Source: Paracnuella aquatica
GTDB lineage: Bacteria > Bacteroidota > Bacteroidia > Chitinophagales > Chitinophagaceae
Direction: 5' to 3'
Assembly (NCBI RefSeq): GCF_003332885.2
Contig: NZ_QOWJ01000008.1
Location: 62,001 to 126,000, forward strand
Length of the DNA: 64,000 nt
A program made the position numbers and the translations under genes. Positions within the stretch are counted from its first letter, which is position 1. Each line of letters begins with the position of its first letter. The notes under the pieces are model-generated. The model searched no databases and had not been told where the DNA came from. It saw only the letters and a list, made by a program, of their open reading frames with translations. Positions 44,729 through 54,883 of the stretch are shown piece after piece.

Positions 44729-47092
44729 TTACAGCTCGCTGATATTGCGTTTGGGCGGTTCCACACCGTGCAATTGCTTGACAAAAAAGTCGCGTTTCTT
44801 TTTGCGGCCGTATGCGCCGCCATCGCTGTGGCCCATGCCGGGTATGGCCAAGAACTCGAAGTCTTTTCCAGCTTTGATCAGCGCATCTGCCACTCGGTAG
44901 GTCGATTCGGGCGGCACGTTTTCATCGGCTTCGCCCACCACCAGCATCAGCGCACCTTGCAGTTTGTGTGCATTGGTAATATTCGATTGCTCATCGTAAT
45001 GTTTGCCCACCGGGTAGCCCATCCACTGCTCATTCCACCACTGCTTGTCCACGCGGTTGTCGTGGCAGCCACAGGCCGACACAGCAGCATCGTAAAACTC
45101 GGGGTGAAACAACAATGCACCTGCGGAGTTTTGCCCACCGGCCGATGTACCGTAAATGCCCACCCGCGACGTGTCGGCATACGGATACTTCTGCGCCAGC
45201 GCTTTCATCCATAAAATGCGGTCCGGGAAACCGGCGTCCGCAAGGTTTTTCCAGGCTACATCATGAAAAGCTTTGGAACGGTTGTACGTGCCCATACCAT
45301 CAATCTGCACCACGATGAAACCAAGTTCGGCAAGGCTTTGGGGCTCACCGTAAGCACTGAATGTTTTGGGCACAAATGAGCCTTGCGGTCCTGCATAAAT
45401 TTGCTCGATGATGGGGTAACGTTTTGCCGGGTCAAAGTTGCTGGGGCGGAACATTACGCCCCAAATATCGGTGGTGCCATCGCGGCCTTTAGCCACAAAA
45501 ACCTCCGGGTATTTCAAGCCCGTGGCAGCATAAGCCGAAACATCGGCCTGCTCCAATTGCATCATTTTTTTACCATCGCTGGTGCGGTGCAGTTCCATCA
45601 CGGTGGGCATATCCACCCTCGAGTACTGGTCGATATAATATTTGCGATTAGGCGAAAATAACAAGCGGTGATTGGCATTAGGCGCGGTTAATTTCACCAG
45701 GTTCTTGCCATCAAAGCCAATGCGGTAATAGTGTATGAAATAAGGGTCTTCGCCTTCATTCATGCCGCTCGCCTGGAACCAGATCTCCCTTTTCTTTGTA
45801 TCGATGCTGTCCACTTCACGCACCACCCAAGGCCCTTTTGTTACCTGCACTTTTTCTTCGCCGGTGCGTTCATCCACCAGGTAAATATGGCGCCAACCGT
45901 CTTTCTCCGTTACCCATATGATCTCATTGCTTTCAGGCAGGTAATGGGTTAAAATGCGCTGCTCAAAAATGAAGGTGGCCGTCTTTTCATCCACCAGTTC
46001 TTTGGCGGTGCCGTTTTCCGCATTTACTTCCGTGATGCGGAACCGCTGGTGGCCGCGGTCGGCACGCTCAAAAGTAAAATAGCGGCCGTCGTCTTTGCGC
46101 CAGTTGATGAAAGGCGCACCGCCATAATCAATCACATCGATGCCCACCTTCGTGGCCTTTTTTTGTGCCGGGTGAAACAGGAACATTTCATAGCTCGTGT
46201 TTTCATCTCCGGGCTGCGCATAGCCCCGCGATTTCAACTCGCCGCGGGTACCCGATGCCGAAGTGAGCACATAATGCACTTGTTTGTCCTGCACCGGCTT
46301 GATGCGGTAGCCCACTACCGTTTTGCTGTCGGGCGACCAGCTCAGTTGCCCATATGGTTTTTCCTTGGTACCATCGTTTGTTAATTGCACCGGGGTGCCG
46401 CCTGCTGCAGGCCGCACAAACACATTGTAGTCCTGCACAAAAGCCACCCATTGCTTATCGGCTGATACACTGTCGGAGCGAAAAGCACGGGCACGGCGCC
46501 GCACCGGTCCCACTTCATCGGGGTTGCCGGCGTTCCAGTTGTTGCCACGCGGCCCCACATCCGTTGCTGCAAACTTTGCCGGCACATCGGTGGTTGTTGC
46601 GGTATAATCTTTCAATGAAACCTTGTACCATTCGCCGCCCCATTGCACCACCAAATCACCTTTGCCCACCACCATATTGGTGAGGTGCAGCCTGGCTGCG
46701 GTGGCCGGCTTGCCACTTGCTTTGGATAGCGCAGCAGCCATGCGCCCCTGGTCAAACGCTGGCTTTTTCTCTCCTTTTGCAGGGTCCACAATCCAGTATT
46801 CAAATGCGCTGTCGCGCAATACATTGCGGTACCAAAAACATTCGCCGTCATCGAGCCAGCGCGGCTGCAGCGAGGTTTTAAAAACCGTCTGCCGCACCGT
46901 GCTGTCCATTATTGCAGCCTTGCGATAGCGCTCCAGCATCTCAGTTCGGCTGGGTTGGTAGGCGGGCAAAAGGGCTCCTGAAACTTTTTCTTTTTGCGTC
47001 GTGTGCATGGGCGACGGGGCTTCCTGTGCCATCAGCGGCCCGGTGCCCATAGCCGCAGCCACGGCCATATATAAACAATTGCGCAGCAACAT
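44729..47092 (-). CDS. S9 family (dipeptidyl-peptidase IV-like) serine peptidase
   Basis: A 787-residue secreted prolyl-oligopeptidase-family peptidase. A signal peptide (AVAAAMGTGPLMAQ) is followed by a beta-propeller DPPIV N-terminal region (about residues 150-520) and an alpha/beta hydrolase domain with the catalytic serine motif YGTSAGG (Ser650), an Asp in VVGEADENV and a His in GMGHSDGG. S9 enzymes cleave after proline or alanine near peptide N-termini. It lies downstream of the GH127 gene but has its own upstream region with a motif shared with araC, and a terminator lies between. A second S9 gene is at 56627. Confidence 0.9.
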   Translation of the reverse strand: MLLRNCLYMAVAAAMGTGPLMAQEAPSPMHTTQKEKVSGALLPAYQPSRTEMLERYRKAAIMDSTVRQTVFKTSLQPRWLDDGECFWYRNVLRDSAFEYWIVDPAKGEKKPAFDQGRMAAALSKASGKPATAARLHLTNMVVGKGDLVVQWGGEWYKVSLKDYTATTTDVPAKFAATDVGPRGNNWNAGNPDEVGPVRRRARAFRSDSVSADKQWVAFVQDYNVFVRPAAGGTPVQLTNDGTKEKPYGQLSWSPDSKTVVGYRIKPVQDKQVHYVLTSASGTRGELKSRGYAQPGDENTSYEMFLFHPAQKKATKVGIDVIDYGGAPFINWRKDDGRYFTFERADRGHQRFRITEVNAENGTAKELVDEKTATFIFEQRILTHYLPESNEIIWVTEKDGWRHIYLVDERTGEEKVQVTKGPWVVREVDSIDTKKREIWFQASGMNEGEDPYFIHYYRIGFDGKNLVKLTAPNANHRLLFSPNRKYYIDQYSRVDMPTVMELHRTSDGKKMMQLEQADVSAYAATGLKYPEVFVAKGRDGTTDIWGVMFRPSNFDPAKRYPIIEQIYAGPQGSFVPKTFSAYGEPQSLAELGFIVVQIDGMGTYNRSKAFHDVAWKNLADAGFPDRILWMKALAQKYPYADTSRVGIYGTSAGGQNSAGALLFHPEFYDAAVSACGCHDNRVDKQWWNEQWMGYPVGKHYDEQSNITNAHKLQGALMLVVGEADENVPPESTYRVADALIKAGKDFEFLAIPGMGHSDGGAYGRKKKRDFFVKQLHGVEPPKRNISEL

Positions 47093-47149
47093 CTCTCCTA
47101 ATCTTAAAAAAGGGTAAATTATAAAAAAACAGCGCGGTGGCGTTGGTGG

Positions 47150-47179
47150 TAATTAACCCGCATTTTCCAATTATTAACC
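47150..47179 (-). promoter_or_regulatory. Candidate AraC-type motif upstream of the S9 peptidase gene
   Basis: On the minus strand GGTTAATAATTGG (47167-47179) matches GGTTAAAATATGG of the araC and susC promoters at 10 of 13 positions. It is followed by AAAATGCGG, which also follows the motif at 54661. The match is moderate. Confidence 0.35.
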
Positions 47180-47197
47180 GGCACCATCCTGCCCACA

Positions 47198-47233
47198 AAC
47201 AAGAACAGCCCCGGTTTCGGGGCTGTTCTTGTT
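47198..47233. terminator. Terminator after the GH127 gene
   Basis: A perfect 15-bp stem, AACAAGAACAGCCCC at 47198-47212 and its complement at 47219-47233, with a 6-nt loop, 13 bp after the stop of the minus-strand GH127 gene. Confidence 0.82.
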
Positions 47234-47245
47234 ATTAAATAATCG

Positions 47246-49669
47246 TTATTTCAACTTCCATTCATGTATACCGGAGGCATGATTTTCCGGCAGCTGCACT
47301 TCCAGTTTCATCGCCGTTGTTTTTACCGGCTCAAACTTTACCGTGTTGTACCGGTCTTTGGCCACTTCGTATTGCGTAGTGGTTTTTACCGGCAACCATT
47401 CGTTGCCGCTTTTGTACAAAATGCGCCAGGATGCAGGCACACGGGTGCCGCCAAAAGGTGCATCATCAAACCAGTAAATGCTCGATTCGGAAACGGTCTT
47501 TTCGCTATCGAAATCGTATTGCACCCATTCCAGCGAATTCTTTTTAGGCCACCAATGAAAATACAGGTTGGCGTGATCGTTCGAGTTGGCGGGCTCCGCC
47601 TGGTCGTTCAGCGCCAGCAGCATGGTTTTGCTGGTTACCGATGCCGACACTTTGCTGGTAGAAGCAATGGTGGGTGCAGGTTTCGGCTTTGCCGCCGACT
47701 CTTCATAAGGAATCCACACCATCATTTCGCCGGTACCGCGGTTGGCCCAGGAAAAATATGGAATAGCCGTTACGGGCTGGCTTGTTTTGATCAATGCATC
47801 TGAGTTTACCTGTCTTTTGGCGCCTACGCCGGTTGTGTTCAACACCATTACACCTCCCAACAAATCGTTGCGAAACTGGGCTTGCACCGGCGCAGCCTTA
47901 TCGATCAAAATGTTTTGCACCGAACTGTCTTTATTATCGGCCCATTCCAACGTGTACACCAACGGCCCGCGTTGCAATGCAAAACGGCCGTTATCGTCCT
48001 TCACGGATTGGTGCGCCAAAACTTTTTGCGTTTCCATTGGGAAGTGCACCTGCACCTTATCGCCTTTTTTCCATTTGCGGTTCACCACTGCATAACCTTT
48101 TTCCATGGTGTACGCCACAGGCTTGCCGTTCAGTGTCATCATCACAGGCTTGTTTTGCTTGCTGGTAAACTGGTACAGGTCACCAGGCACTGGTTTGCCC
48201 AATGCCCAACCGGGCACCCGCACTTTCAGTGCAAACTGCGCTTCTTTAGCCGGGTCGATGGTCATGGCCACCGTGCCCTGCCAGGGATATTCTGTTTCCT
48301 GTTTGATATTTACGGCAGTTACCGGCAACTGAATTTTACCGGTGTTGCTCATAAACAGGTTTACATACAGATCGTTGTTGTTTTGCGCATATACATAGCC
48401 GGGAAGCGAAGGCAAAAAGCGGGTCATGTTGGAAATGCAGCAGGCACAATCATACCAGTCGCGGCGTGGGTGCTGCCCCATTGACGCCAGCGGGTTGGGG
48501 TAAAAAAACTGTTGCCCATTGAGCGAAAGCCCCGACAGCAAACCGTTGTACAGCGTACGTTCCAGCACATCGATGTAGCGGGCATCGCCGTGCAACTGAA
48601 ACATGCGGTTGTTCCAATACACATTGGCAATCGATGCGCAGGTTTCGGCATACGCCGACATATTGGGCAGCTGGTACGCAGCGCCAAAGGCTTCGCCGGC
48701 GCCGGTTGCACCAATGCCACCGGTGAGGTACATTTTTTTATTCACCACATCGGCCCAGATATGATCAATGGCGGTGAGGTAACTTTTATCGCCAGTAAGA
48801 GCAGCTACATCGGCCATACCAGCATACATATACGTAGCTCGCACTGCATGGCCTACGGCTTCGTGCTGGTCCACTACTTTTTTGTGCGCTTGTCCATACT
48901 CGTTAGGCCGCTGGCCGGGGCGTGGGCCACGAACATCAAGGAAAAATTTAGCGAGGTCGAGGTATTCCTTTTTGCCGGTGGAGCGGTACAATCTGGCCAG
49001 GCCCATTTCCACCACCTGGTGGCCAGGGTAGCGTTCTTCCTTTCCAAAACCAAAATCACGCACCAGCAGGTCGGCGTTTTTGGTGGCAATATTGAGCAAC
49101 GATTTTTTACCGGTGGCTTTGTAATGCGCTACTGCGGCCTCGTACAGGTGGCCCGAGTTGTACAACTCGTGGCTCAGGTCTTCTTCTTTTTCCCAACGCT
49201 TGGTGCCCACCCACTCGTGTGGCTTTGCGGGGTTGATGGTGCGGAATGTGAACAGATAACCATCCGGTTCCTGCGCATCGGCAATAACGGCAATGAGGGT
49301 ATCGAGGTAGCGCTCCAGTTTGGGATCGGGCTTTACCTGCAATGCGTAAGAAGCACCTTCTATTACCTTGTAAATATCGGTGTCGTCAAAAGTGTAAGTC
49401 GTCAGCTTATCGCCGGGAATCTTTTTTGCGGCACGCAAAAAATTATCGATGCGGCCGGTGGTCTTTACTTTATCCAGCACATACGGGATCGTCACATTTG
49501 CATTCAACTCCATTTTCGGCATCCAGAAGTTGTCGTGCACATGCACCTGGGTAAAATCAACGGGCTGAATGGGGTAGTCAGCGCCCTTTTTTTGTGCACT
49601 CACCATGCCTCCGCCAAGTGCGATGGCAACGGCGGCCAGTGCAAGCTTCTTTTTTGTTTCACAAATCAT
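47246..49669 (-). CDS. GH127-type beta-L-arabinofuranosidase (DUF1680)
   Basis: An 807-residue secreted glycoside hydrolase of the DUF1680 group (GH127/GH146). It starts at the ATG at 49669 with a signal peptide (AVAIALGGGMVSAQ). The alpha/alpha-barrel domain has VDQHEAVGHAVRATYMYAGMAD, and the zinc-cysteine active site is complete: Glu342 and Cys344 in AETCASIAN, Cys410-Cys411 in DCACCISN. In GH127 the first Cys of this pair is the nucleophile. A beta-sandwich region follows from about residue 440 and a discoidin-like C-terminal extension from about 660. Such enzymes remove beta-L-arabinofuranosyl units, including those on hydroxyproline-rich plant glycoproteins. It is in the susCD operon. 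Confidence 0.88.
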   Translation of the reverse strand: MICETKKKLALAAVAIALGGGMVSAQKKGADYPIQPVDFTQVHVHDNFWMPKMELNANVTIPYVLDKVKTTGRIDNFLRAAKKIPGDKLTTYTFDDTDIYKVIEGASYALQVKPDPKLERYLDTLIAVIADAQEPDGYLFTFRTINPAKPHEWVGTKRWEKEEDLSHELYNSGHLYEAAVAHYKATGKKSLLNIATKNADLLVRDFGFGKEERYPGHQVVEMGLARLYRSTGKKEYLDLAKFFLDVRGPRPGQRPNEYGQAHKKVVDQHEAVGHAVRATYMYAGMADVAALTGDKSYLTAIDHIWADVVNKKMYLTGGIGATGAGEAFGAAYQLPNMSAYAETCASIANVYWNNRMFQLHGDARYIDVLERTLYNGLLSGLSLNGQQFFYPNPLASMGQHPRRDWYDCACCISNMTRFLPSLPGYVYAQNNNDLYVNLFMSNTGKIQLPVTAVNIKQETEYPWQGTVAMTIDPAKEAQFALKVRVPGWALGKPVPGDLYQFTSKQNKPVMMTLNGKPVAYTMEKGYAVVNRKWKKGDKVQVHFPMETQKVLAHQSVKDDNGRFALQRGPLVYTLEWADNKDSSVQNILIDKAAPVQAQFRNDLLGGVMVLNTTGVGAKRQVNSDALIKTSQPVTAIPYFSWANRGTGEMMVWIPYEESAAKPKPAPTIASTSKVSASVTSKTMLLALNDQAEPANSNDHANLYFHWWPKKNSLEWVQYDFDSEKTVSESSIYWFDDAPFGGTRVPASWRILYKSGNEWLPVKTTTQYEVAKDRYNTVKFEPVKTTAMKLEVQLPENHASGIHEWKLK

Positions 49670-49791
49670 ATCCAACAGGTTTTATAAAGCACTCATTGAA
49701 ATTATGCGCTTATTGCGTAATTGAAAAAAAGCCCGCGGACAAAAGGCCACAGGCGTAGTGCTCACTTCAAACGTTACAGGAAAAATATGTT

Positions 49792-51384
49792 TTAATATCC
49801 GGGGTTTTGTTTCAGGTTTGAGTTCTTAACCAGTTCTGCTTCGGGCAGCGGGAACAGCGCTTTGTTGGGCGATGTTGGCCGGTGATTAAACCATGTTTTG
49901 GTACTGAATACACCAAAGCGGATCAGGTCCTGCCGGCGGCGTGCCTCGGCTGCAAACTCCCAGCCCAGTTCATCAAGGAAACGGCCAAACTGGATATCAT
50001 CGCCACCCTGGTACTCACTGATGGTGCCGTTGGTATTGTAGTAACCGTATTTGTACGAGCTGCCCATCATCAGTTGCGCACCGGTTACGGTGGCTTTGGC
50101 CGGGTTTGCTTTAAATGCACGCTGGCGCACCTGTGTTACAATTTCGGCGGCTTCATTAGCTTTTCCGGTGCGCAGCAGGGCTTCTGCTTTCATCATCAGC
50201 ACATCGGAGTAGCGGGCCAGCGGGTAGTCGGTGCTGAGGGCACCACGGGCACCAATCTTGATCTCGTATTTACCAATGCGGTAGCCCTGGTTGCTGCCCG
50301 AAAGCGCCAAACCATCGAGGTGCTTGGTGTAGTTGATCACCACTGCGCCGGTAGTTGCATTGAGCTGCGGGCCCATGATCCAGGTGTCTTTCAACCTTGA
50401 GTCATCGGGATCATAAGTATCAATAAACTGCGGCACCGCAGCATTGCCACCCCAAGGCTGTGCTGCCATGCTCAGCACTGCACGATGCACAGGATCGAGG
50501 GTTTTCATGTGCATGTTGAACTGCGTGGCTTGTATCTCGTCGTATGGCACGGCGAAGATGAGTTCCTTGGAGTTGTGGTTATCGGTTTTGAATGGTGCTT
50601 TGTAATCAGCTTCCAATACGTAACGGCCCGGTGCCGCTGCAATGATGTCGTTACATTCCTGGATCACTTTATCCCACTGCGGTGTGCCGGTGTACACGCC
50701 TGCATTGAGGTACACTTTTGCCAGCATGGCCTTTGCAGCCCATTTGGTAAAGCGGCCATAGGTCGACTGGTCTGCTTTTTCATTCAGCAGCGGAATGGCA
50801 TCAGTGAATTCTTTTACTACAAAATTGTATACTTCAAGGCGGGTGCTTTGCTTGGGTAACGATACATCTTTGTAATCGGTAACGATGGGCACATTGCCGT
50901 GGTTATCGAGCAGGTTGTAATAGTAATAAGCCCGTGCAGCTTTCAGCTCGGCTACCAGTTGTTCTTTACCGCTGGCAATAGGCACTTCGCCCGATTCCAT
51001 CTGGTAAATTACCCGGTTGGCGGTATTGATGCCGCGGTAGCAATGTTCCCAGAGGTTTTGCGGCTGCCACTGCACGGCGTTCCAGGCATGCTGGTGCATG
51101 CGCTGGTAAGTGCCGCCATCAAACCAACCGTTCGGGCGGGCCGGCGTTACAATTACATCGGCTGCTTCTTCCTGCAGGTCGAAGTTGCCCTGCCAGGATG
51201 CATGCATGCCCCGCAGGTTGGTGTACACTGGTGCAATGATGGTTGGAATGTCCTTTTCGGTAGGCACAAATTCTTCAGTAGGCACCCGGTCGTACACCGT
51301 TTCATCAAGTTTGGTGCAACCATTGAGCAGCGTTGCTGTGCCGAACAGCACTACCGCAAACGAAGCTTTTATATTTCTGTTCAT
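49792..51384 (-). CDS. SusD/RagB-type lipoprotein of the GH127 locus
   Basis: A 530-residue SusD homologue with a lipoprotein signal ending in ATLLNGCTKLDETVYDRVP. The TPR-like helical core and the C-terminal DELGWEFAAEARRRQDLIRFG block are typical, and the protein ends in NSNLKQNPGY as many SusD proteins do. It follows susC by 19 bp and precedes the GH127 gene by 122 bp, making a small polysaccharide-utilisation locus. The likely ligand is an arabinosylated glycan or glycopeptide, inferred from the GH127 enzyme. Confidence 0.92.
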   Translation of the reverse strand: MNRNIKASFAVVLFGTATLLNGCTKLDETVYDRVPTEEFVPTEKDIPTIIAPVYTNLRGMHASWQGNFDLQEEAADVIVTPARPNGWFDGGTYQRMHQHAWNAVQWQPQNLWEHCYRGINTANRVIYQMESGEVPIASGKEQLVAELKAARAYYYYNLLDNHGNVPIVTDYKDVSLPKQSTRLEVYNFVVKEFTDAIPLLNEKADQSTYGRFTKWAAKAMLAKVYLNAGVYTGTPQWDKVIQECNDIIAAAPGRYVLEADYKAPFKTDNHNSKELIFAVPYDEIQATQFNMHMKTLDPVHRAVLSMAAQPWGGNAAVPQFIDTYDPDDSRLKDTWIMGPQLNATTGAVVINYTKHLDGLALSGSNQGYRIGKYEIKIGARGALSTDYPLARYSDVLMMKAEALLRTGKANEAAEIVTQVRQRAFKANPAKATVTGAQLMMGSSYKYGYYNTNGTISEYQGGDDIQFGRFLDELGWEFAAEARRRQDLIRFGVFSTKTWFNHRPTSPNKALFPLPEAELVKNSNLKQNPGY

Positions 51385-51403
51385 TGTTTAAGCAGATAAA
51401 TTG

Positions 51404-54400
51404 TTAGAAGGTAATGTTGGCGCCAACAGTAAAGGAACGGGTGGTTGGGTATTTATCCCGCTCATCGATGCCGGGTGAAAGACCAACCCTGTTCACTTCC
51501 GGATCGATGCCGGTGTAACCAGTGATGGTGAGCAGGTTGAGGCCGGCAACATACACCCGTGCATTGCGGATCACTTTGCTGTTTTTAATGGGCAGTGCAT
51601 AACCAAGGCTCACGTTGTCGATCTTGATGTGGTCGCCCTGCTCAATGTAGTAAGAAACATATGCGAGGTCGGCATAGATGGGCGTTTTGCCATAAACCGG
51701 GTCAAACGCAGACTGGAGCATGTTGTACTGGTTGATCTTGGGGTTGGCATAATACATCTTTTGCATGTTCAGGATCTGGTATCCAAAAGCGCCACGCAGG
51801 TTGATGTTCAGGTCCCAGTTGCCCATCTGGAAAGAGTTGTTCCAGCCAACGATGTATTTGGGAATACCGTTGCCCAAGATCTTTTTGTCAGAAGGCGTTG
51901 AGTTGCGCATTGATTTTGGCTTGCCGTCTTCTCCTTCAATGATCCAGGTAGAATCCGGTGCAATGTCGATGGATTTGTATCCATAGAAAGAACCAACGGG
52001 CTGACCTACATAGTTGCGGTGGGTGGCTTCCTGGATGGGTTCGCCGGTGCCACCTGCAGTGATGTAATCAATAGTGCCCGAAGATGCAGGACCAGTGATG
52101 GCAATCAGCTTGTTTTTGTTGGCAGAGAACGTAAAGTTGGTGTTCCATTCAAACTTCTTGCTGCGCACCGGCACCACATTTACCAGCACTTCTAAACCAC
52201 GGTTGCGCATATGGCCCGAGTTCCACAAAATGCTGTTGAATAGGTACGGCGGCACAGGCACGGCGAAGTTGTAGAGCATGTCTTTGGTATCACGCTGATA
52301 GGCATCGATGCTACCGCTAACACGGTTGTTGAAGAGGGCAAAGTCAACACCAAAGTTCCATTCCAGTTTCTTTTCCCAACGCAGGTCGGGGTTGGGGTTG
52401 CTGCCTGGTGCAATCTGCTGGATCCAGCGGCCATTGCTCAGGAAACGTGCACCATAGTCGGACAAAATAAGCGAACGATATGGATCGTTGGGAATGGTAC
52501 CGGTGATACCATAACCTGCACGCAGCTTCAGGTCGTTGACAGCGCGAACATTCTGCATGAACGACTCCTTGTTGATGCGCCAGCCAAGCGACACGGCCGG
52601 GAACTGGCCCCACTGGTAGTTTTTACCAAATTTGGAAGAACCTTCGTGGCGCAGGGAAGCCATCAACATGTACCGGTCTTTAAAGGTGTAGTTGAACCGG
52701 CCAAAGAAACCAATCAGCCTCCAGTCGTTCTTATCGCTGTTCATACCAAACGGCGTGGTTTGAAAAGCAAGACCGTCGCCGGATTCAAGCCGGTTGTAGG
52801 AAAACAGGTCGGAAGGAAAATCGGAGTTGTATGCATCAAAGCCTTCGTACGAATTGTACTGGTAGCTGTAACCACCCAACGCTGAAATGCGGTGGTCGCC
52901 AAAGCTGCGGCTATAGTCGGTGGTAAATTCCAACAACTCATCGCGGCTAAAGCTGCTGCCTCTTGAAGCATACCCGCGGCGGTTGTTGTTAACCGATGCG
53001 AGGTGGTTCCATTTTTCGTAGTAAGCACTCAAACCATTGGTTTGGTTGCCCGAAACAAGCAGTTTAAAATTCAGGTCTTTGATGGGCGTAAAGGTAACGC
53101 TACCGTTTAATCGCAGTTCGTTTGCACGGTACTCGCCATCGGTTTCCTGGATGCTGCGGAGCGGGTTTTCGTAGTTATACACCGGGCGTTCAAAATAATT
53201 GCCTTCGGGTGTATAAACCGGTTCCGTTGGATTGCGGATCAGCGCCTGGCGGTAGGCGTAGCTATAACTGGGCCCCGAAAAGTTTTTACGCGAACGGGTA
53301 ATGGCATTGACATTGAATTTGAGTTTGCCATCAAACATCGCATGGTTTACATCGAGGCGGCCAATGATCTGGCGGTTATCTGAGCGAAGGAAAATGCCCT
53401 GCCAGTCGCGGTAGTTGAGCGATGCGGTGTAGTTTGTTTGCCCGTTGCCACCTTGCAGCGTAAGGTTGTGGGTGTGGCTGATGGGTGTGCGGGTAATGGT
53501 TTCAAACCAATCAGTGTTGGCGCCATATTCGTCGTTTGAACCGGCTACATTCGAATAACCGGGCTTGGTTGGATCCTGGTCCTGGTTGAAGCCTTTTACG
53601 CCCTGGCTGATCAGGCGGCGGTAATCATCGGCATTCAGAAACTCCATTTTACGGGCAATTTGCTGCACCGTTACATAGCCATGATAGTTAAGAGTGGGCG
53701 GACGGTTGCCGCCTTTGCGTTTTACGGTAGTGATCAGGATCACACCATTGTTGCCGCGGGTACCATAAATGGCCGCAGCTGAACCGTCTTTCAAAACATC
53801 AATCGATTCAATGTCTTCCGGTGCCACCGTGTTCAGGTTGCCAGGGATACCATCGATCAATACAAGAGGTGCGTTGTTACCTAAGATACTGTTGGCACCA
53901 CGCAAAGAAATTTGTGCAGTTGCATTGGGGTCGCCGCTGGGTGTGGCTACCGAGATACCGGCAACTTTGCCCTGGATCAGTTGTGCAGCATCACGGGCAA
54001 AGCCTTGTGTAAAATCTTCAGCCTTTACGCTGGACACAGCACTTGTAACCTCTCCCCTTCTTTGCGTGCCATATCCTACCACCACTACTTCGTTCATGCT
54101 GGCAATGTTTTTCTCCAACTGAATGGTGATCGAAGCCTGGTCTTTGATGGGAAACTCCTGTACGGCATAGTTGGCATACGACACAACCAGCGTTACGTTT
54201 CCTTCCACATTCAGGCTAAAGCGCCCAGCGGCGTCGGTGGTGGTACCAACGGAAGAATTTTTAACCTGAACCGATGCACCAGCCAGAGGTTCCTTTGTTG
54301 TGGCATCTGTAACTACGCCTGTTAAGGTGCGGTAAGCTACATAACCCGGTGGAACATAAGGAGCCGCATGCAGCGGTTGGTTAGTAAGCAAGGCACAAGC

Positions 54401-54427
54401 TAATATACATTGTACCATTCGTTTCAT
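51404..54427 (-). CDS. SusC-type TonB receptor of the GH127 locus
   Basis: A 1007-residue SusC-like channel. A signal peptide (ILACALLTNQPLHAAP) precedes a carboxypeptidase-regulatory-like domain (LTGVVTDATTKEPLAGASVQVKN). The plug carries VVVVGYGTQRRGEV and IYGTRGNNGVILITTVKRK, and the barrel ends in SFTVGANITF. There is no STN domain, so regulation is probably by the nearby AraC protein, not by a sigma/anti-sigma pair. It opens the operon susC-susD-GH127. Its upstream region has two direct repeats (54556, 54646) that look like regulator sites. Confidence 0.93.
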   Translation of the reverse strand: MKRMVQCILACALLTNQPLHAAPYVPPGYVAYRTLTGVVTDATTKEPLAGASVQVKNSSVGTTTDAAGRFSLNVEGNVTLVVSYANYAVQEFPIKDQASITIQLEKNIASMNEVVVVGYGTQRRGEVTSAVSSVKAEDFTQGFARDAAQLIQGKVAGISVATPSGDPNATAQISLRGANSILGNNAPLVLIDGIPGNLNTVAPEDIESIDVLKDGSAAAIYGTRGNNGVILITTVKRKGGNRPPTLNYHGYVTVQQIARKMEFLNADDYRRLISQGVKGFNQDQDPTKPGYSNVAGSNDEYGANTDWFETITRTPISHTHNLTLQGGNGQTNYTASLNYRDWQGIFLRSDNRQIIGRLDVNHAMFDGKLKFNVNAITRSRKNFSGPSYSYAYRQALIRNPTEPVYTPEGNYFERPVYNYENPLRSIQETDGEYRANELRLNGSVTFTPIKDLNFKLLVSGNQTNGLSAYYEKWNHLASVNNNRRGYASRGSSFSRDELLEFTTDYSRSFGDHRISALGGYSYQYNSYEGFDAYNSDFPSDLFSYNRLESGDGLAFQTTPFGMNSDKNDWRLIGFFGRFNYTFKDRYMLMASLRHEGSSKFGKNYQWGQFPAVSLGWRINKESFMQNVRAVNDLKLRAGYGITGTIPNDPYRSLILSDYGARFLSNGRWIQQIAPGSNPNPDLRWEKKLEWNFGVDFALFNNRVSGSIDAYQRDTKDMLYNFAVPVPPYLFNSILWNSGHMRNRGLEVLVNVVPVRSKKFEWNTNFTFSANKNKLIAITGPASSGTIDYITAGGTGEPIQEATHRNYVGQPVGSFYGYKSIDIAPDSTWIIEGEDGKPKSMRNSTPSDKKILGNGIPKYIVGWNNSFQMGNWDLNINLRGAFGYQILNMQKMYYANPKINQYNMLQSAFDPVYGKTPIYADLAYVSYYIEQGDHIKIDNVSLGYALPIKNSKVIRNARVYVAGLNLLTITGYTGIDPEVNRVGLSPGIDERDKYPTTRSFTVGANITF

Positions 54428-54555
54428 ATACGATGACTTTAGGGGGTGAGAGGAAGTTCAATGAAACACTAAATTATGCGGCTTCAACAGCGATGTGCAG
54501 AAGCATATTATCCTGATGTTTACAAATTTTAACCCTTTACCCTGCTGCATAAATT

Positions 54556-54667
54556 ATGGGCATTATTTGTGTAAAATGCTGCAACAAAAGCCGCTACAGG
54601 CGCCCATCACATCGATTTTCAGCAGCAACGTTCCAAGGTTAAAATATGGGCATTATTTGCAAAATGC
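54556..54667. promoter_or_regulatory. Direct repeats between susC and the M1 peptidase gene
   Basis: ATGGGCATTATTTG occurs at 54556-54569 and 54646-54659, exactly 90 bp apart, each followed by AAAATGC (54573-54579 and 54661-54667). The second copy is preceded by GGTTAAAATATGG, identical to the araC promoter at 42631. The repeats sit about 130-240 bp upstream of both divergent start codons. They look like AraC-type half-site arrays. The remainder of 54428-54883 holds no other clear feature. Confidence 0.55.
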
Positions 54668-54883
54668 GGCGCAGCAGTTTTCTTTAATGAATATTATTTT
54701 AGCAGGTTTAGCCTGCGGTAAAATGGATGGGTTGTGATGTAAATAAAGATGAGGAAAAGTGCAAGGATTTCTGCAGCAGGCCACTTCATTTTTATACCCA
54801 AACGCAACGCCGCCAAAACGCTACCGGTTCATATCTATATGTTATCTTGTCGCATTACTACCTTCATGATCAAACCCACCTAT

